A DNA stretch of 64,000 nt from Hygrocybe punicea (lineage: Eukaryota > Basidiomycota > Agaricomycetes > Agaricales > Hygrophoraceae), in contig OY744470.1 of the NCBI GenBank assembly GCA_963556145.1, positions 1,488,001 to 1,552,000 on the forward strand. The letters are read 5' to 3'. The notes beneath the pieces are model-generated. The model ran no database searches and was not told the origin of the DNA. It was given only the letters and a program-made list of their open reading frames with translations. Positions 11,222-23,742 of the stretch are shown one piece after another. The position numbers and the translations under genes were made by a program. The first letter of the stretch is position 1. Every line of letters begins with the position of its first letter.

Positions 11222-12979
11222 CTATGGTGGCTGCACATTACTATTGGCTTCCGAACCACCCGCACTTCGCTCCGAGCCCACATCGGTACCCGTTTTGGTC
11301 ATGCCATTCATGGCACGGAAGGCCTCCCACAAATTATTTGGTGCCTCTTTAGCCATGGCCTTTTGATCTTGATCGAGCAGCTTTTCAAATTCCTCCTTAT
11401 GCGATTGAATGTAAGCTTGTTCATCTCTGTATAGTTGTTGGGCCTCTTTTCGTTTGTGTTCAAGATATGTGAGCGGAATTGGAGACTGGGCGTGGAGCGG
11501 GTTAGGAAATGATGTGTTCTGTCGTAGGACGTGGCCCTCACCGTGTTATTGGGCTTGCTACCGCCGAACAAACCGCTAAGCGTGAATCCCCCACTCGCGA
11601 TTCCCTTGCTCTTCCGCCATTCTTCGACATGTTGTTGCTTGGCTTCCGCCTCCTTCCTTGCGTACTCTAGGGGAATGTCCTTGCCACGATAGGCACTTAA
11701 TATGGGTCTCACGTCTTCAGGTTTATAAATACCAATAGCTGTGTCCAGACCCCAAGTTAGCCCTAGAGAGATATGGCTGGGGAAACGACAAACATTCCAG
11801 GAAAGGGATCATAGCTATTAATCCTTTGTCGTGAGGGTCACCTTTCCATTTGGGTAGGATGATAGCGTTCTCCGGGTGTGTTGATACATGGTCTTCGTCG
11901 GTATCGAGGGAGATGACTTTGGAGAGATCCCGATTAAGATACGACAAGTCCTGGGTGATTTGTTTCAATCGAAACAGATGCAGGAAGGATGGTGGGACTA
12001 AATTTTACCTTGACAATTTTACCGTTTATTGAGCGGGTGGCTTCTCTGAAGAGCCTATAGTTGATGAAGAAATTGTACCGATCGAGCTTTTCAAGGACTG
12101 GAATAGCAGTCTGGGACAGAATTGTTCAATGAACAGAATCACACAGCGATGTCCAAGATCACACGCACGTAGTGATGTTGGGTGGTGAAAATAACGACTT
12201 CGTAAAATTGAGAGATATATGCCAGGAAATAGTCCACGCCAGGTCGTTTTGCGGTTCGCCAGCCATGTTGACGCTAGTATAAAAAATTAAAAGTGAGTCA
12301 TGTAACATTCGTGCAATGTGCATGAGAGAGGGAGAACGAACATCCCATGTCGACGTCACGAGAAGGTCATCTATTGATAGCAGTATCGTGTACGGTTTGT
12401 GGTGTGGAGCTGGGAGTGGGGGAGGGAGAAGCTCTGGCCACAATGGCTTATTGAAATACTATCAGGACTCCAGTTACTCCATGTGCGGTGCATTTGCAAG
12501 AGAGTTCATCCTACATCAAATATATCCGTAAACCGCTCCTTCGTTCGGCCCAATCGTGTTGAAGGAGCATCTTCAATTCGCTGAATCCCAGTATTAAACT
12601 CACACACGAGGGAAACAAGCCAAACAGCACACACCAATTTTTTTTGTTTCAACTCCTCCTCGTTCCAATCTCGACCCATGTACCTAGTAGTAAGCCCCAA
12701 ACCCAAAAATAATAATGCAAGCGACGCGCGGCCCATGATCTGTCGGCGGCGTTCCGCAGTAGATAAAGAGTCCTTTGAAGATTTTGCTCCAGTCCTTTGC
12801 ATCTCGGGCTCAGGTTCAGGTGGTGAAAAGTCTAAACTCGGAAGCAATGATGATGTTGCTGGAGGCGTCGCACCTGGCTCCAAATCTGGTGATGGTCGTA
12901 GTGGTGGTAGTGAAGATGCCCATCGCGCAGATCCGACCACCAGTCGCTGGGTGACAGAACGTGTTAACACTGCAAACAT
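11222..12979 (-). CDS. TIM50: Mitochondrial import inner membrane translocase subunit Tim50
   Basis: Eight exons: 12635-12979, 12515-12580, 12342-12458, 12169-12273, 12009-12110, 11794-11950, 11542-11738 and 11222-11443. They sum to 437 codons, a normal Tim50 length. Tim50 is the receptor of the TIM23 complex that takes presequence proteins from TOM in the intermembrane space. The N-terminus has a mitochondrial targeting sequence ([20 protein letters not shown]), a proline-rich linker, and one membrane segment ([17 protein letters not shown]). The FCP1-like phosphatase fold follows: [15 protein letters not shown], where the catalytic DxDx(T/V) motif is degenerate as usual in Tim50, then [23 protein letters not shown] and [12 protein letters not shown]. 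The C-terminal helix region [11 protein letters not shown] is family-typical. ATG at 12979 was chosen because it precedes the presequence. No defects seen. Confidence 0.95.
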
Positions 12980-13944
12980 GGCTGTAGACGATCCGCTCTC
13001 CAAGAAATTTTGGTTTTGATCTATTTGGTCTTGGTTAGAAAAGGAAAGGGCGAGACTCTGTACTCCGCTTCGCTGAACGGTCGAACCTGGTAAGCGCTCA
13101 CAAAATTGCTTTCTTTTTATTCCTGATCGCCCATGCACACAGGTCAAAGCAAAAGCATCCGTGCATGATCACTTCCATTGGAAAGTATTAAACCGTCTTC
13201 AAGCTTCACGGCTGCTCTTAGTCACAACATTCGATAGTTTCCTGATGCTCGATGATCCTGGATTCCAGAGTTCGCTCGGAGAAATATAAGGAACTGGAAA
13301 TGTCTATGCTGAAGAATTAAGTATTTGGGGTGATGCTGAATGTAAGCACCACATCACTTTTCTGAACAAGCACCTGCGTAGAATAACCTCTTCAGTCATG
13401 ATGACAGATCCATAGGCCACCGTTTCATCAGTTCCGGGTGCCTTTGTGAGTCTGAACATGTCTTTTATAAGGCATATTTGGGACTAGTACAGTCTCGCGT
13501 TGGCCTTGCAAGGAAGGCGACAAGTATAATCGAGTGTCTTCCTCGATAAGACACAAATGTCCGCAACCAGAAGCATGCACTGAACCAAGGGTCGGTACTA
13601 CGATGCTTATCAAGCGTTCTGACAGGCCATTGCTGACTACAGTTTTGATAAAACGCCAGCCTGAGCGCTGAGCATTCACGAAAATATCTCAACCGGAATA
13701 CTCTAAAATACTGAATATTCTCCTGTGGGTTCATCCTATGCGTGGTATGTGTGATAATGTGTCTTGCCATTTGATGATCATTCCTCTTGTGCGACACATT
13801 CTTGAGAACAAATCACTACGTGTATACATTCAACATGTTACAAAAACAAAGAAGCCAGATGAATGGCCGTAATTCTACATCCGATTGGAGAGGGTTGTTG
13901 AAAACCCCATGTGAAGGGAACCACATGCTATGAGCTGCTGCCAA
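12980..13944. other. Intergenic between TIM50 and INO1
   Basis: About 960 bp containing the TIM50 5' region and the INO1 3' end. Open frames at 13428-13797 on the minus strand show no family features. Confidence 0.5.
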
Positions 13945-15789
13945 TTACCAGAGTCGAGTCTCCAGTAAGAGGTCACTGCTCCCTTCAAGCCCAACGCAGG
14001 CTTTCAAAAACGCCTCTAGGGCGTTGCGCTGCCTGCTAAGGCTATTTACAACATCGAAACCTGGAGTGCACCAAGTCGTGAAAACGGTAATACTGCAATG
14101 AAAAACATCTGAGCGTACCTGGTTTGACGAGCGGCGCCTTCAGCATGTAAGACAAGAGCGACAGCACTGGATATAGCGGCGCAAATTCCTTGGCCCCAGT
14201 GGACAGATTGCGATACTTGACGCGAGTGAGCAACTCGGTCAGGATCGTGAGATCTAGAATAAGTGGCGTGGCCAGGAGGGAGTCCTAGATTTACAGGTAT
14301 CAAAAGCCACGCAAACTGAAGGGGTTAAAAAAAACTTTACCTCGCACTCGTTGAAAATATTGATCGTCTGTCTACCCCCACAAAAAATCTCCGAGTAGTA
14401 CTCGTCGATGGCTCTTTTCGAGTCCCCAACAGCGGGTACATACTTGATCACGATGATGTGATCAGGGTGTTCGCCCTTGCCGAGCTTCACTCCCTTGGGG
14501 CCTACTTCGGGAGCCTTGTACAATAGCCTGTTGGCGTCCACCATGTCATCGACGACGCTACTCTTACTGATCTCCTTGCTCTTGAATTGCGGTTCCGCAG
14601 ATAAGTTGTGCCCGTCGTTGTTTCCAAGATGGTTGTAGGAAGCAATGGACAAGGGTTTAATTCCCGCATTTACGAGAAACTCGGCCAGGACAGACTTGAG
14701 CTTCGTCTGGCCAGATTTGAGATCATCACCGCCGATGAAAGACCTATGACGCTCTGCGAGTTCGATGACTCCAGGAACAAAAGTGTTCTGAGGAGCACCA
14801 TTGACAAACGGTTCGCCCTCGAGGATGGCAGCGACAGCGAAAAGAGTGGATGGAGACACTTCGGAATGTGACAACTCGATAGCCTTGAGAAGATTACTAC
14901 CAGTGTCATTAACACCAGGAATAATATCGCTGTAACGCTCCGTGTTGGCCGTCCAAAATACGATGACACGGTCAAGACCGTTCTGCTGCTTGAAGTTGCG
15001 AATGTCACGGCGAAGATGCTCGAGGTGGGCCTGCTTATTGGTTCCCTCGATTACGTTATCCGCACGGGCTTCCTGGTTGGCAGCAATAAAATCGGGGTAG
15101 TAGATCGAGGGGAGGGGCTTGCCAAGGAGCGCCATGTGATGTGTAACTTGACGTTGGAGGTCATAGTCCAGGACTTGAGCCCGGGCCATCGCTCTCTCCA
15201 TTGGAACTCCAGATATGTCCCATCCGCCGAGAACCAAGTCGTTCGGATGAACCATAGGAAGTACGTCAGAAATGGGGACGTGAATTTCCTTGCCCGTGGA
15301 CCGGTCGGTGCCAATGCGGACGGTTGAGGCACGCAAAAGAGAACCGATGTAATTGGGCTGCTGAAGGCCAGACTTGGTGTGCCAACTGATATTATGGCGA
15401 TTGGCAAGAATGGTTGCACATAGCGTGGAGCCATTATTACCGCCCATACCAACCATCATGAGGCTGCAGAGCGATAATTAGCGGATGGCAAAAAAAAAAA
15501 CCGGTGGGTCCAGAGAGGCTTACCCAGTCTTTCCGGGTTTCCTAGCGGTTTGGAATTCGTAAGATTGAACCGTGGGCGTCACGACGAACTGTCCATCGGA
15601 GACTACGACGTCTGCACCACGGTTGAGGTACTTGGCAGTGATGTGTTCATCGGTATAGAGGGTATTATCCGACTGGACGACTATGGAGTAAGGGCGGCGA
15701 GAGGAAGTAGGGTGAACTGATATGATGGACTCAAGTTCGGAGGTGGGGGTGTTGTAACCGGACGAGCCGACAGTAAGATTGGGTGCCAT
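13945..15789 (-). CDS. INO1: Inositol-3-phosphate synthase
   Basis: Four exons: 15524-15789, 14341-15463, 14119-14284 and 13945-14060, 557 codons including the stop, the normal length for the fungal enzyme. It converts glucose-6-phosphate to 1D-myo-inositol 3-phosphate with bound NAD, the first step of inositol (and so phosphatidylinositol) synthesis, in the cytosol. The NAD-binding glycine loop [11 protein letters not shown] opens exon 2 and is followed by [35 protein letters not shown] and [10 protein letters not shown], all signature segments of the family. The last exons carry the YRNLSTG-type C-terminal part. No inositol-responsive promoter element was identified. The gene looks intact. 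Confidence 0.95.
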
Positions 15790-16177
15790 TGTAAATTTTG
15801 AGGAAATATTGAGCAGAGTAGACGTTAATGGCTGGCTATAACAAAACCAGCACTCGAGTGTTTGCAGCCTCTATAGGGATTATGACTGCTTCCCAGCTGG
15901 TTTGAGTACATGCAAAGGTTGCAAGGACTCTAATGGGTGTTGGGGTTCGCGACGAGGAGACAGACGAGCTTGACAGGGTTTTAAAGCAATCAATTTCAGG
16001 GTATCGAGCTCAGGCAACGTTGTGGTCAGAAGAAAGGAACAAATTATTTGCCAAACTTTTTCAGAGTCCGTCTCCAATCATACTTCGTTTCCAGGCTGCT
16101 GAACGTTCCGCTACCAAAGATAGCAAATAGCTCTGACAATCTCATAAAGAATCTAGTGACAACATGTACCGGCCATC

Positions 16178-16475
16178 TCAACTTAGATTCTCTGGGTCTC
16201 CGTTTACTCCGTCACCCTGCATGGTCAGGTCCAGAGATAGGGTTAAAATGATAGAAACACGGCGGTGATGTATGAACGATTTACATACCGTATCAGATTG
16301 GTCCTCGGATGAGGAAATTCCAATCGCATTTCCAATAGGCACAGCTGGATGTTTAATGAAGCTCATCTCAAGACTTCTCAAGAATGGTCCGAAAATCATT
16401 GCAGTGTAAAGGTATCGCACGATGGGCAGTTTGATGGTGGGATCCGGGGAGAAGCAGCAATGGCGCAATGGCAAC
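16178..16475 (-). CDS. Possible small or partial gene (weak)
   Basis: A minus-strand open stretch (PTIKLPIVRYLYTAMIFGPF, then EMSFIKHPAVPIG) ends at a good donor (GTATGTAAAT) near 16295. An acceptor (CATGCAG) precedes a short last exon GDGVNGDPENLS and a stop. There is no family match and no clear start; an upstream TGA means it needs a splice acceptor near 16510. It may be the 3' part of a longer gene, possibly the one at 17388. Confidence 0.25.
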
Positions 16476-16559
16476 GAATCAACAGCAGACAGAACTCAAC
16501 GTCTAGAGGTCGTGAATACTGCCGAGTCTGATAACGGAGTCTGGAAAAGAGGGTAATCC

Positions 16560-17380
16560 GAACCTTTCTTATCGGTTAGGAAACAGATTTTCCTTTGGAT
16601 GCATCAGGGAATCCAGGCCTCAGGCACTCCGCTGCGATGACTGAGTCTGCCCACGGGGGAATTGATAAACCCTGAGATGCATCTGTGAAACATTATGTAG
16701 ATAACAAAGATGCATACGTACGTGTATGTAGCACCTGCAGGCCCTTACTCCATTCAATTATCACTTCGAAGACACGCGGGTCCGAATTATCATAGATCCG
16801 ACTCCTTGACAGTCCAGACGAATATCGGGGACATTTCGTGAGAGCATCAATCGAGGGGGCCCTAAAATCTAGGGTTTACGTTCAGCTCCTTGAACGTTGA
16901 ACAGTGATTATAATCATAATTTGGTTTGGGTAATAAAGACTCACCTGTGCGATACCGGAATGTATGTCTGGCAGTGATAAGTCGCGTTGAGGGTTCGCCA
17001 AATTCACATTTCCGGGTTTGCACCACGAAACGACCCAGCGATGAGTCTCTCGGTCCCTTGAGAAATTCTTTACAGGGGCCAAACAGGGGCAAACCTGGCC
17101 ACGGCATGAAACGCATATCGCACCACCAGAATAACTTGTTCGATCACTTGGAGCGTATCAGGTCGCAATGAAGTTATTATTGTAGTAAGTGCTGTTCCAC
17201 AAATTCAAAAGTAGTAAAACATGAGGCAACACATGGTTCAATGTTATCCGGATTGTATCAATATGTAGCAGAGTCAGGACGACGCCGGCAGCCACCGCAG
17301 GCTATTCTAGGTCATCAGCGCAGGCATCAATCTGCTGCGACTACGGTTTGTGAGAGGGAGGTTTCTGACAAATGTTTGGC
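16560..17380. other. Mostly unassigned
   Basis: The minus strand around 16935-17115 has protein-like sequence in two frames (for example HRWVVSWCKPGNVNL) ending at a GTGAG donor. It could be a further exon of the gene at 17388, but I cannot fix the splice sites. The rest shows nothing. Confidence 0.3.
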
Positions 17381-17387
17381 TACCCAC

Positions 17388-18417
17388 CTCTCCATAAGTA
17401 GTTGCTGTCACACTGCGAAGCATCCTCAGCAACATTGATTGCCTGGACAACCTTGAAGACCGACTCAATCAAGGTCAAATCCAAAGGAGGTGGTACTTTG
17501 CCTCCAAGACGGGTTCGGAGGGATACTCCCTTTGCTTTCCTGGCGTCTGTGATGCCATCTCCGCCCCGAGGAGATGGCTGGAGCTGCCGGAAATGGAACG
17601 CCTTTTCGCTCCGACAGCCGGGATCAATCCAGTGGGGTAATCTTGACCCCTTATTCACGTCAAGTCTGCGACGCCTTCCAACCCCAAGATCTTCGGTGTC
17701 CAGCAATACTTGCAATGGGACAGTTTTACCACGAAGACGGGCTTCGTTGAAGAGCACCTTGTCCAAGGTTTTAGCATCCTCCCCCAACCCTGGGAATCGT
17801 GCGAATGGTTTCAACGGGGCGATATTCTCGTCCGTGGGAACATCGAGGGATGATTGTGAGGTAAAATCATCAGGAGTCAGCGGTTGATGGATATTGGAAG
17901 ACGAGGAGGATGACCTTTCGCTTCCAGACCTCGTAGAATCCCGATAAACGGGTGGCCACGGCAAGGGGTCTCCGGATGGGTGATTATTTGATACTTTTGT
18001 CGACGAGATGACAACTTGGTCCCGACCTGAGGTCAGTGACAATTTTTTCGTGGCGTTGACTTCATTAAATGCAGTAGTAAAGCCCAAGCCCGGGGGAATC
18101 GTCTTCCGCCACGAATTGATGTCGTGACCACGGAAGATATTGTAAATGGCTATGCACCGCTTATTTTCATGATCACTGAGCGGGCGGTAAAACCGGCTAA
18201 TAAGACGTTGTTTGGCCAATTGGGCACCCAATCTGTCCGTTGCCGCTAGTCTGTGCGAGACGAATGCATTGCTTGGCGAATTCCACACGGGATTGAAGAA
18301 CGTGTCAGTGTAAAAATCGGCGTTCTACATATCTTTTCTTAGGCATCGATTGCCACAGTTCAATAAATTATTAAGACGAACCTCTCTGATGTATCGTTCT
18401 GCACTGACGATCGGCAT
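17388..18417 (-). CDS. Hypothetical basidiomycete protein (N- and C-terminal exons uncertain)
   Basis: The main exon is 17388-18324, preceded by a short exon 18382-18417 (MPIVSAERYIRE) joined over an intron with donor GTTCGT and acceptor GTAG. The join is in phase and gives about 324 residues. The first 90 residues look structured: FYTDTFFNPVWNSPSNAFV, AATDRLGAQLAKQRLISRFY, IYNIFRGHDINSW. The middle is Ser/Pro-rich and disordered (ERSSSSSSNIHQPLTPDD). The end is folded again (LRGKTVPLQVLLDTEDLG, LDLTLIESVFKVVQAI). A donor (GTGGGTAG) at the end shows more exons downstream, perhaps at 16.9-17.1 kb. Upstream, an acceptor CCTTCCAG suggests the protein may begin earlier (an open frame at 18529-18765). 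I do not recognise the family. It sits on the same strand between INO1 and ERV2 in the conserved block, so it is probably a real single-copy gene. Confidence 0.55.
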
Positions 18418-19126
18418 ATGAATCTCAAGTTCGCAATAACGCGTTATCCTGGAAGGAGCACAAAGGGGGGGTTGTCAGATGTGGCTGTCAATAGACGGGA
18501 TTGTCAGATTCCACCCGTATGATAATGATCAGTCTGGAGGAACTCGGTCGAAGTTGGTGCCCAAGTCACGGTGTGTGGTGAATGGTGAAGATAAGTGTCG
18601 AATGGTGGAGTGGCTCGCACTATTATGGTTGAAAGGAAGAGAGGACGAGTGGAAGGCGAGGTCCTTTGCTTGAGCCTGCATTGAGCCACTCGGGGACAAG
18701 GCCTCGAAACTTCCGTGCTGATCCTTTGTTGCAAGCAAATCACTACTCAGCAGATTGAACCACAATAAGACATATCAGGCTTCACCCAACCGTCATGAGA
18801 GATCTGCAGGAAGACTTACAGGTGAGCGCTACCGGTGAGCCCTGTTTTCTATACTTTTTTCGTCTACACGTGCCGGCGACTTCGGACCGCTCTGATCAAC
18901 ATGACGGCGATCACAGCTTTCATAATTTCGATAATAATTTATCTTAGCCATCACTCTACAGGCTCGAGCTCAAATAAATAACCAGCATAAATTAGAAAGT
19001 AACTCGAACAGATAGTACATATCAATTGCAAGGGGTATGAAATACTCTCCGTCCTGAACCCCACAAGATGAATCTCGACAAGGGGCGAAGTGCAGAACTC
19101 GATACGCAGGCGGACGTGAGTCGTAG

Positions 19127-20104
19127 TTATCGTCCGCCTTTTATGAGGCCGACTCCTGTAATACTATCCTTATCAGGATCCAGACTATGCGCCTTAGGAT
19201 CCAAAATGTTCGTCGCAACGCCCGCGCCGTCTGGTGCGATTGGGACATCACCACACCCGCAATCGTACGTACCATCAAGGTCGGCGCAATCAAACATTGG
19301 CTTGCCTAGACGCTCATTGACTTGGTTGTGGATGAAGCAGAGCCTAGAACGTATAAGAAATTTTCAAGTGGACAGGATAGGAGAGTGGGTATTCACCAGA
19401 GCGCTGCTGATCTTCGCGACGAAGTCTGGCAGATCAAGAGAACAATCAATGGATTCGAATCAAGTGATATTATCCGCGTACCTGCGGTGGGTATCGCTGA
19501 AGAAGCGCTTGAAACTCGGTCGCACATTCTCCACACGGATAGAGTCGCGATGTGAGATGAATGTATGAATGCAGCGCATTCCGTTCATCTAGCGTTGGAT
19601 GCTAGATAGATGTTTTTAGCCGTAATGACAATCTGGAATACATGAAGACTGTACCTCTGGATAACGAAGTGTCATCGTGTGACTTTGGAATCCTTGAGAA
19701 GTAGTTTATGATTCCAGAACAGAAAAGAGAACACCTACAGCAACTTCCATGCTGCACGGCCGAGTTCTGCTCTATGAAATTGGAGAGGGAGAGAACATAA
19801 GTTCTCGTTGTTTAATTCATAGAGGAGAACACCTACTTTGCTGTCGCATTGCCCAATTTGCCCATAATCACTCCACCCAAGACCCTGTTCCCTGTTACCT
19901 TGACGATTGGTTTCTCCACGCCTCCATCGCCAAAGAGTTCACCAGTCCCCGGGTTAAAGTAATTTCGTGAAGGTGAGTGGAAGAATGCCGTTGAAGCGGT
20001 GAGGAGAAGCTGTCAAAGACTAAATCTCAACCAATACCTGACTGGAAGTCAATCCTTACCAGAATTATCACGGCAAGGAATACCTTTGCAAATCGAGAGA
20101 GCAT
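19127..20104 (-). CDS. ERV2: FAD-linked sulfhydryl oxidase, ERV2-type (seven small exons)
   Basis: Reconstructed from exons 20060-20104, 19837-20009, 19739-19771, 19655-19682, 19482-19601, 19397-19425 and 19127-19343, total 215 codons with stop; every join is in phase. The enzyme makes disulfides in the secretory pathway by passing electrons from thiols through FAD to oxygen. The N-terminus is a signal anchor (MLSRFAKVFLAVIILLLLTA), which points to an ER-type (Erv2) rather than mitochondrial (Erv1/ALR) form. The ERV/ALR domain follows: AELGRAAWKLLHTMTLRYPE, the active-site pair in LYPCGECA, and the FAD-side motif LCFIHNQVNERLGKP followed by FDCADLDGTYDCGCGD. Open frames on the opposite strand here are shadows. 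The exons are so short that a simple reading-frame scan misses the gene. Confidence 0.92.
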
Positions 20105-20202
20105 CACAAGTAACGAGAAAATCAAATGCAATTGACATATTTCGGCGGCTGTTGGCGGAGTTCATCAGTCTTCATACTCCGCTGCCACTGGCACGCTTAC
20201 AC

Positions 20203-20390
20203 CGGAAAGGTATACAGCCCCTCTTAACCCATACCCCTCATAATCCATACTCCCTTATACCCCATAGGACTTTGGAGTTACCAAGTTACATATCTCACCC
20301 AAATGCCTCCCTCAAATCCCATACTCCCTCATACCCCATAGCCTTGAGTGGTGACCAAAGGGTATGGGTTAAGAGGGGTTTGACTGTACT
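20203..20390. repeat. Short inverted repeat remnant
   Basis: CCCCTCTTAACCCATACC near 20216 faces GGTATGGGTTAAGAGGGG near 20360. The 130 bp between them repeats ATACTCCCTYATACCCCATA twice. No target duplication was recognised. Confidence 0.4.
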
Positions 20391-20959
20391 GATACACTGA
20401 TAGTAATACTTCCCTGAACTGTTGGAGTGGTACCAAGGTACCACTCCGGGGGCTCACGCAGGACTCAAGAGGAAGTCGACTGGATAGGATGGATGGACTG
20501 ACTACTACATCTGGAAGGCTACTAACTAGGTCAAACCGTGGGAACCTGATCACGTGACTGACCAGGCACAACTACTACACCGTGTGGCTTGGCAGGAGCC
20601 TGGGTCCACCCTTGTGTCCTTATCTCTCTTTCAACCACCTTTCTTCCAGTCAATGATACACCCATGTCTCATTCCCTCTGACTCTTCTGTTGCATCCTTT
20701 CTAATGATTCTGAGCTCAACAACGTCTTCCCAGTCAAGATTGCACCCACTGAATCTGTCAGTGACCTGAAGGAAGCCATCAAGGAGAAAATGAAACTCAA
20801 TTCTTTTCTCGCCAGCAACCTCTCTCTCTCTGGAAGGTTTCAATTCTAGATGATGACAATTTCAAGGAGAATGTCAGCAAATTGGACCTCACAAGCAACG
20901 AGCCGTTATCCGCTCTGGCTACATTATCCAAGGTTTTCTCAGAGCCCCCCAAGGAGGAG

Positions 20960-22610
20960 TGTTACGGATCGCTTCTGCAGCAGGCTCCGGCAACAATCAA
21001 CTTAACTGGGAGGCGGTTTCCAGAGGAGAGAAGAGCAGTTTTCATTGTTGCTTACAGCTAAGACAACACTGCTACAAGGGGGGGGGGTCATGGTCTAATG
21101 TCATTGCGAGCCGTGGGGGTTACCCAAAACAAGATGAGTCTGTCCCAAGAACCAGACTAAACATAAGGAAAAGAAAGAAGAAAAAGTCCGAACCAACAAC
21201 AAGAACAGTATATATAGTGACTGGTCTTGAGGAGAGGTAAATAGAAATGCAACCATGAAGCTACAACATGTCCAACTATACTATGTGTTCATCATGAGAC
21301 AGACATGAGGCATCCTCATGTCGATGTTCTCGTGATCCAACTGGAGGCCCAGGTGTCATTGAGGATAGAAGAGGTCCGGATGACTCGGATGATTTGTCAT
21401 CAGATCATGTGACATGCAGAATTGCCAATTCGGGGTCTATACTTGCTGTAACAGGCAAGTGCGCAGTCTGGCTAGTGCAATGCACAGTTGGGTCGAAGAA
21501 GGGTATTGTCTAGTGTGGGATTGGTGAAGGGAGTGTCTTGAGGTAGCGTGGATATAGCAGCAAGGTTGGTGGTATGAAAGAAAATAAAGGAATGTTTGGA
21601 GGAAAAACCAACTAAGACAGTGGAGTTGAGGTCAGACATGTGAACGGCATCAGCTGTACCGGATGATGATGTGTGTATCAATGACGTATCGAGGGGTGAT
21701 GTCTTGTCCTGTCTGTGGAACAATGCAGTCCACCTGATGTCGGTATTCGTCCAAGAAAGGGTATTGTTGTAAACGAGTGTGGGCGATATCAAGGTTATGG
21801 ATGGAAAAGGATAAATGAATGTGGGTCCAGATTTCGAGTCATGGCATGAGTGACAAGCTGTGGGAATAAGATGTCGGGTACTGCGTTGAAGCGATGTTGT
21901 GTGAACAATAAACGATAGGGGTCGGTTCACTGTATTGGGAAGTTGTATGGTCTGTGGTTGAAGTCTGAAGGTATGTGCTTTGGTGATGGTCGGATTGGAG
22001 GGAACAGTGAAATGTCCTGTGATCGAGGATTGTTCAGGGCATGCATGCAGGTGAGGAATGTCATCGGATCATCAGGGAGGATAATGGTAGGCACAGGGTA
22101 TGAATATAGAAACCAAATATCTGAGAATGGCAATTGTCAATTACGTGTCGATATATTGTCAAGGTGGAAGTCGGGTGTATCAATGGCGGAAGGGTTTTGG
22201 TGCCGATGCCAAAGATAGATCATAACAAAGTAGAAACCAATAAGGAAGGTGATGGCGATGCTGCCAATGATGGTTATGGTAATTAGCTGTGTCAGGAGTA
22301 CAGCCATTGTGAATCGGTTTGTCGTGGGATGAAGTCAACAATCTGTCAGGGTGAGGGAAAAGACAATAGCGATGATGTCTGTCGGCAAGGAGACTATTTG
22401 GGTACAGCAAGGTAACGTGGGGATGTGTCCATGTTCAGTCTGGATTGTTCTAGAAGAAAGGAAGAAAAGAGAACAAGGACAAGAATAAACAACGATGTCC
22501 AAAAGAAGACAAAAGGTAAAAGGAAACGAAAAAGGAAGGTGTGATAAAGCGGAATCGTCATGGTGGGTAACGGAGTCGGAATTGGAGTTGTGGAGTTGAA
22601 AAACGTAACA
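20960..22610. mobile_element. 1.65 kb LTR-type insertion without coding capacity
   Basis: It starts TGTTACGGATCGCT and ends ACGTAACA, the same termini as the LTRs of the Ty3 element at 23176. Flanks AGGAG (20955-20959) and AGAAG (22611-22615) fit a 5-bp target duplication with one change. Removing it rejoins the Crinkler frame exactly (KEE to KHLH). No gag or pol is seen, only GA-biased sequence. It may be a long solo LTR or a deleted element; a possible internal TAACA end near 21450 was noted. Confidence 0.65.
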
Positions 22611-23175
22611 AGAAGCACCTGCACATTGTTGTGCATCTGCCATGTGTTGGTGAGTGCTGCTTTCATTCTACTGTTCATTAACTAATCATACCCATCTTAT
22701 TTCATGGTACTCTCTGCCTGGTGCAATAGCATCTGCTTCATTTGGTCGTACTGCCTCGTGTCCCCTTGATGTAGGCTATTCAACCAAGTGCCCAGCTCAG
22801 GTGGACTTCATTGAATGACTGCAACCTTTGAAACAGCCCCAGTGGCATCCTATTCCAGGGACAGGTTCGATCTTCCAAGCTCAAGATGCTAATGTACGTG
22901 ATGAATGGTTTCCAATTATTTTTGCCATACTTATCATTGAAATGTTGCAGAAGTCCCACAACTTCTTCCCAAAATTTGCACAATTCTCCAATTTTTTGGA
23001 CCATACTGGTGCCATTGTAGCTGATAAAACTAGGTTCATTTGTGAGCTAGAAGCTGGAGATTTTGTGTACATGTTTTTCTGCCCATGGCGCTGGGGAAAA
23101 ACTACATTCCTCAACATGCTTGCTGCATATTATGATGTTGCATCCTTTGACTGTTTCGAACAACTGTTTGGCGAT

Positions 23176-23742
23176 TGTTACGGATCGCTGTTCTTATAGT
23201 GGACTCCGGCAACAACAAACCAAATGAGGATGATGTTATAGATAAAAGCGAGTACAAACAATGATAAGGGGAAAAGGGGAGGGGAGTCTGGGTGTCTGGT
23301 AGCGGTCGGGGGAAGAGTAGCTAGACTAAACTTAAGGGTACTGACTACAAATGTCCTGTATTATATACTAGTGAACGACTTCAGGGTCGGCTTCTTCATC
23401 ATACGTGGCTGCGTGGAGGACAAGCTCCGGGATGAACGGCGTCTTGCTTGGCTTCGTGGTCTATGCGTTTTGGGGTGCCAACGAGGCGGCCAACGGCTGT
23501 GTTGCAAGTCTGGTGTCAGCAGACAGCTGATCCGATGATTGTGTTGCGCAGTATTGTTGAGTGCCTGTATCAACGTGTATGATGTATCGGCGGTGATCGG
23601 TTGATGGGGGTAATCATGAGGATTGGGATACCGTCGTTGATTGTCTTCGATGATATTCCGGACCCAGGTTATGACATTGTCTTGTGACGCTGAGTCAGAG
23701 ACGGGGTCGGAAGTGGGGGTTAAATCGGGGTGAAACGTAACA
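23176..23742 (-). repeat. 3' LTR of the Ty3 element
   Basis: 567 bp, bounded by TGTTAC and GTAACA. The third open frame of the element ends inside it (stop near 23361). Confidence 0.93.

Noticed and set aside
17402..17887. 161-codon plus-strand frame
   Set aside because: Antisense shadow of the hypothetical gene on the minus strand, which has better composition and splice sites.
19068..19568. 166-codon plus-strand frame
   Set aside because: It is the antisense shadow of the ERV2 exons and introns.
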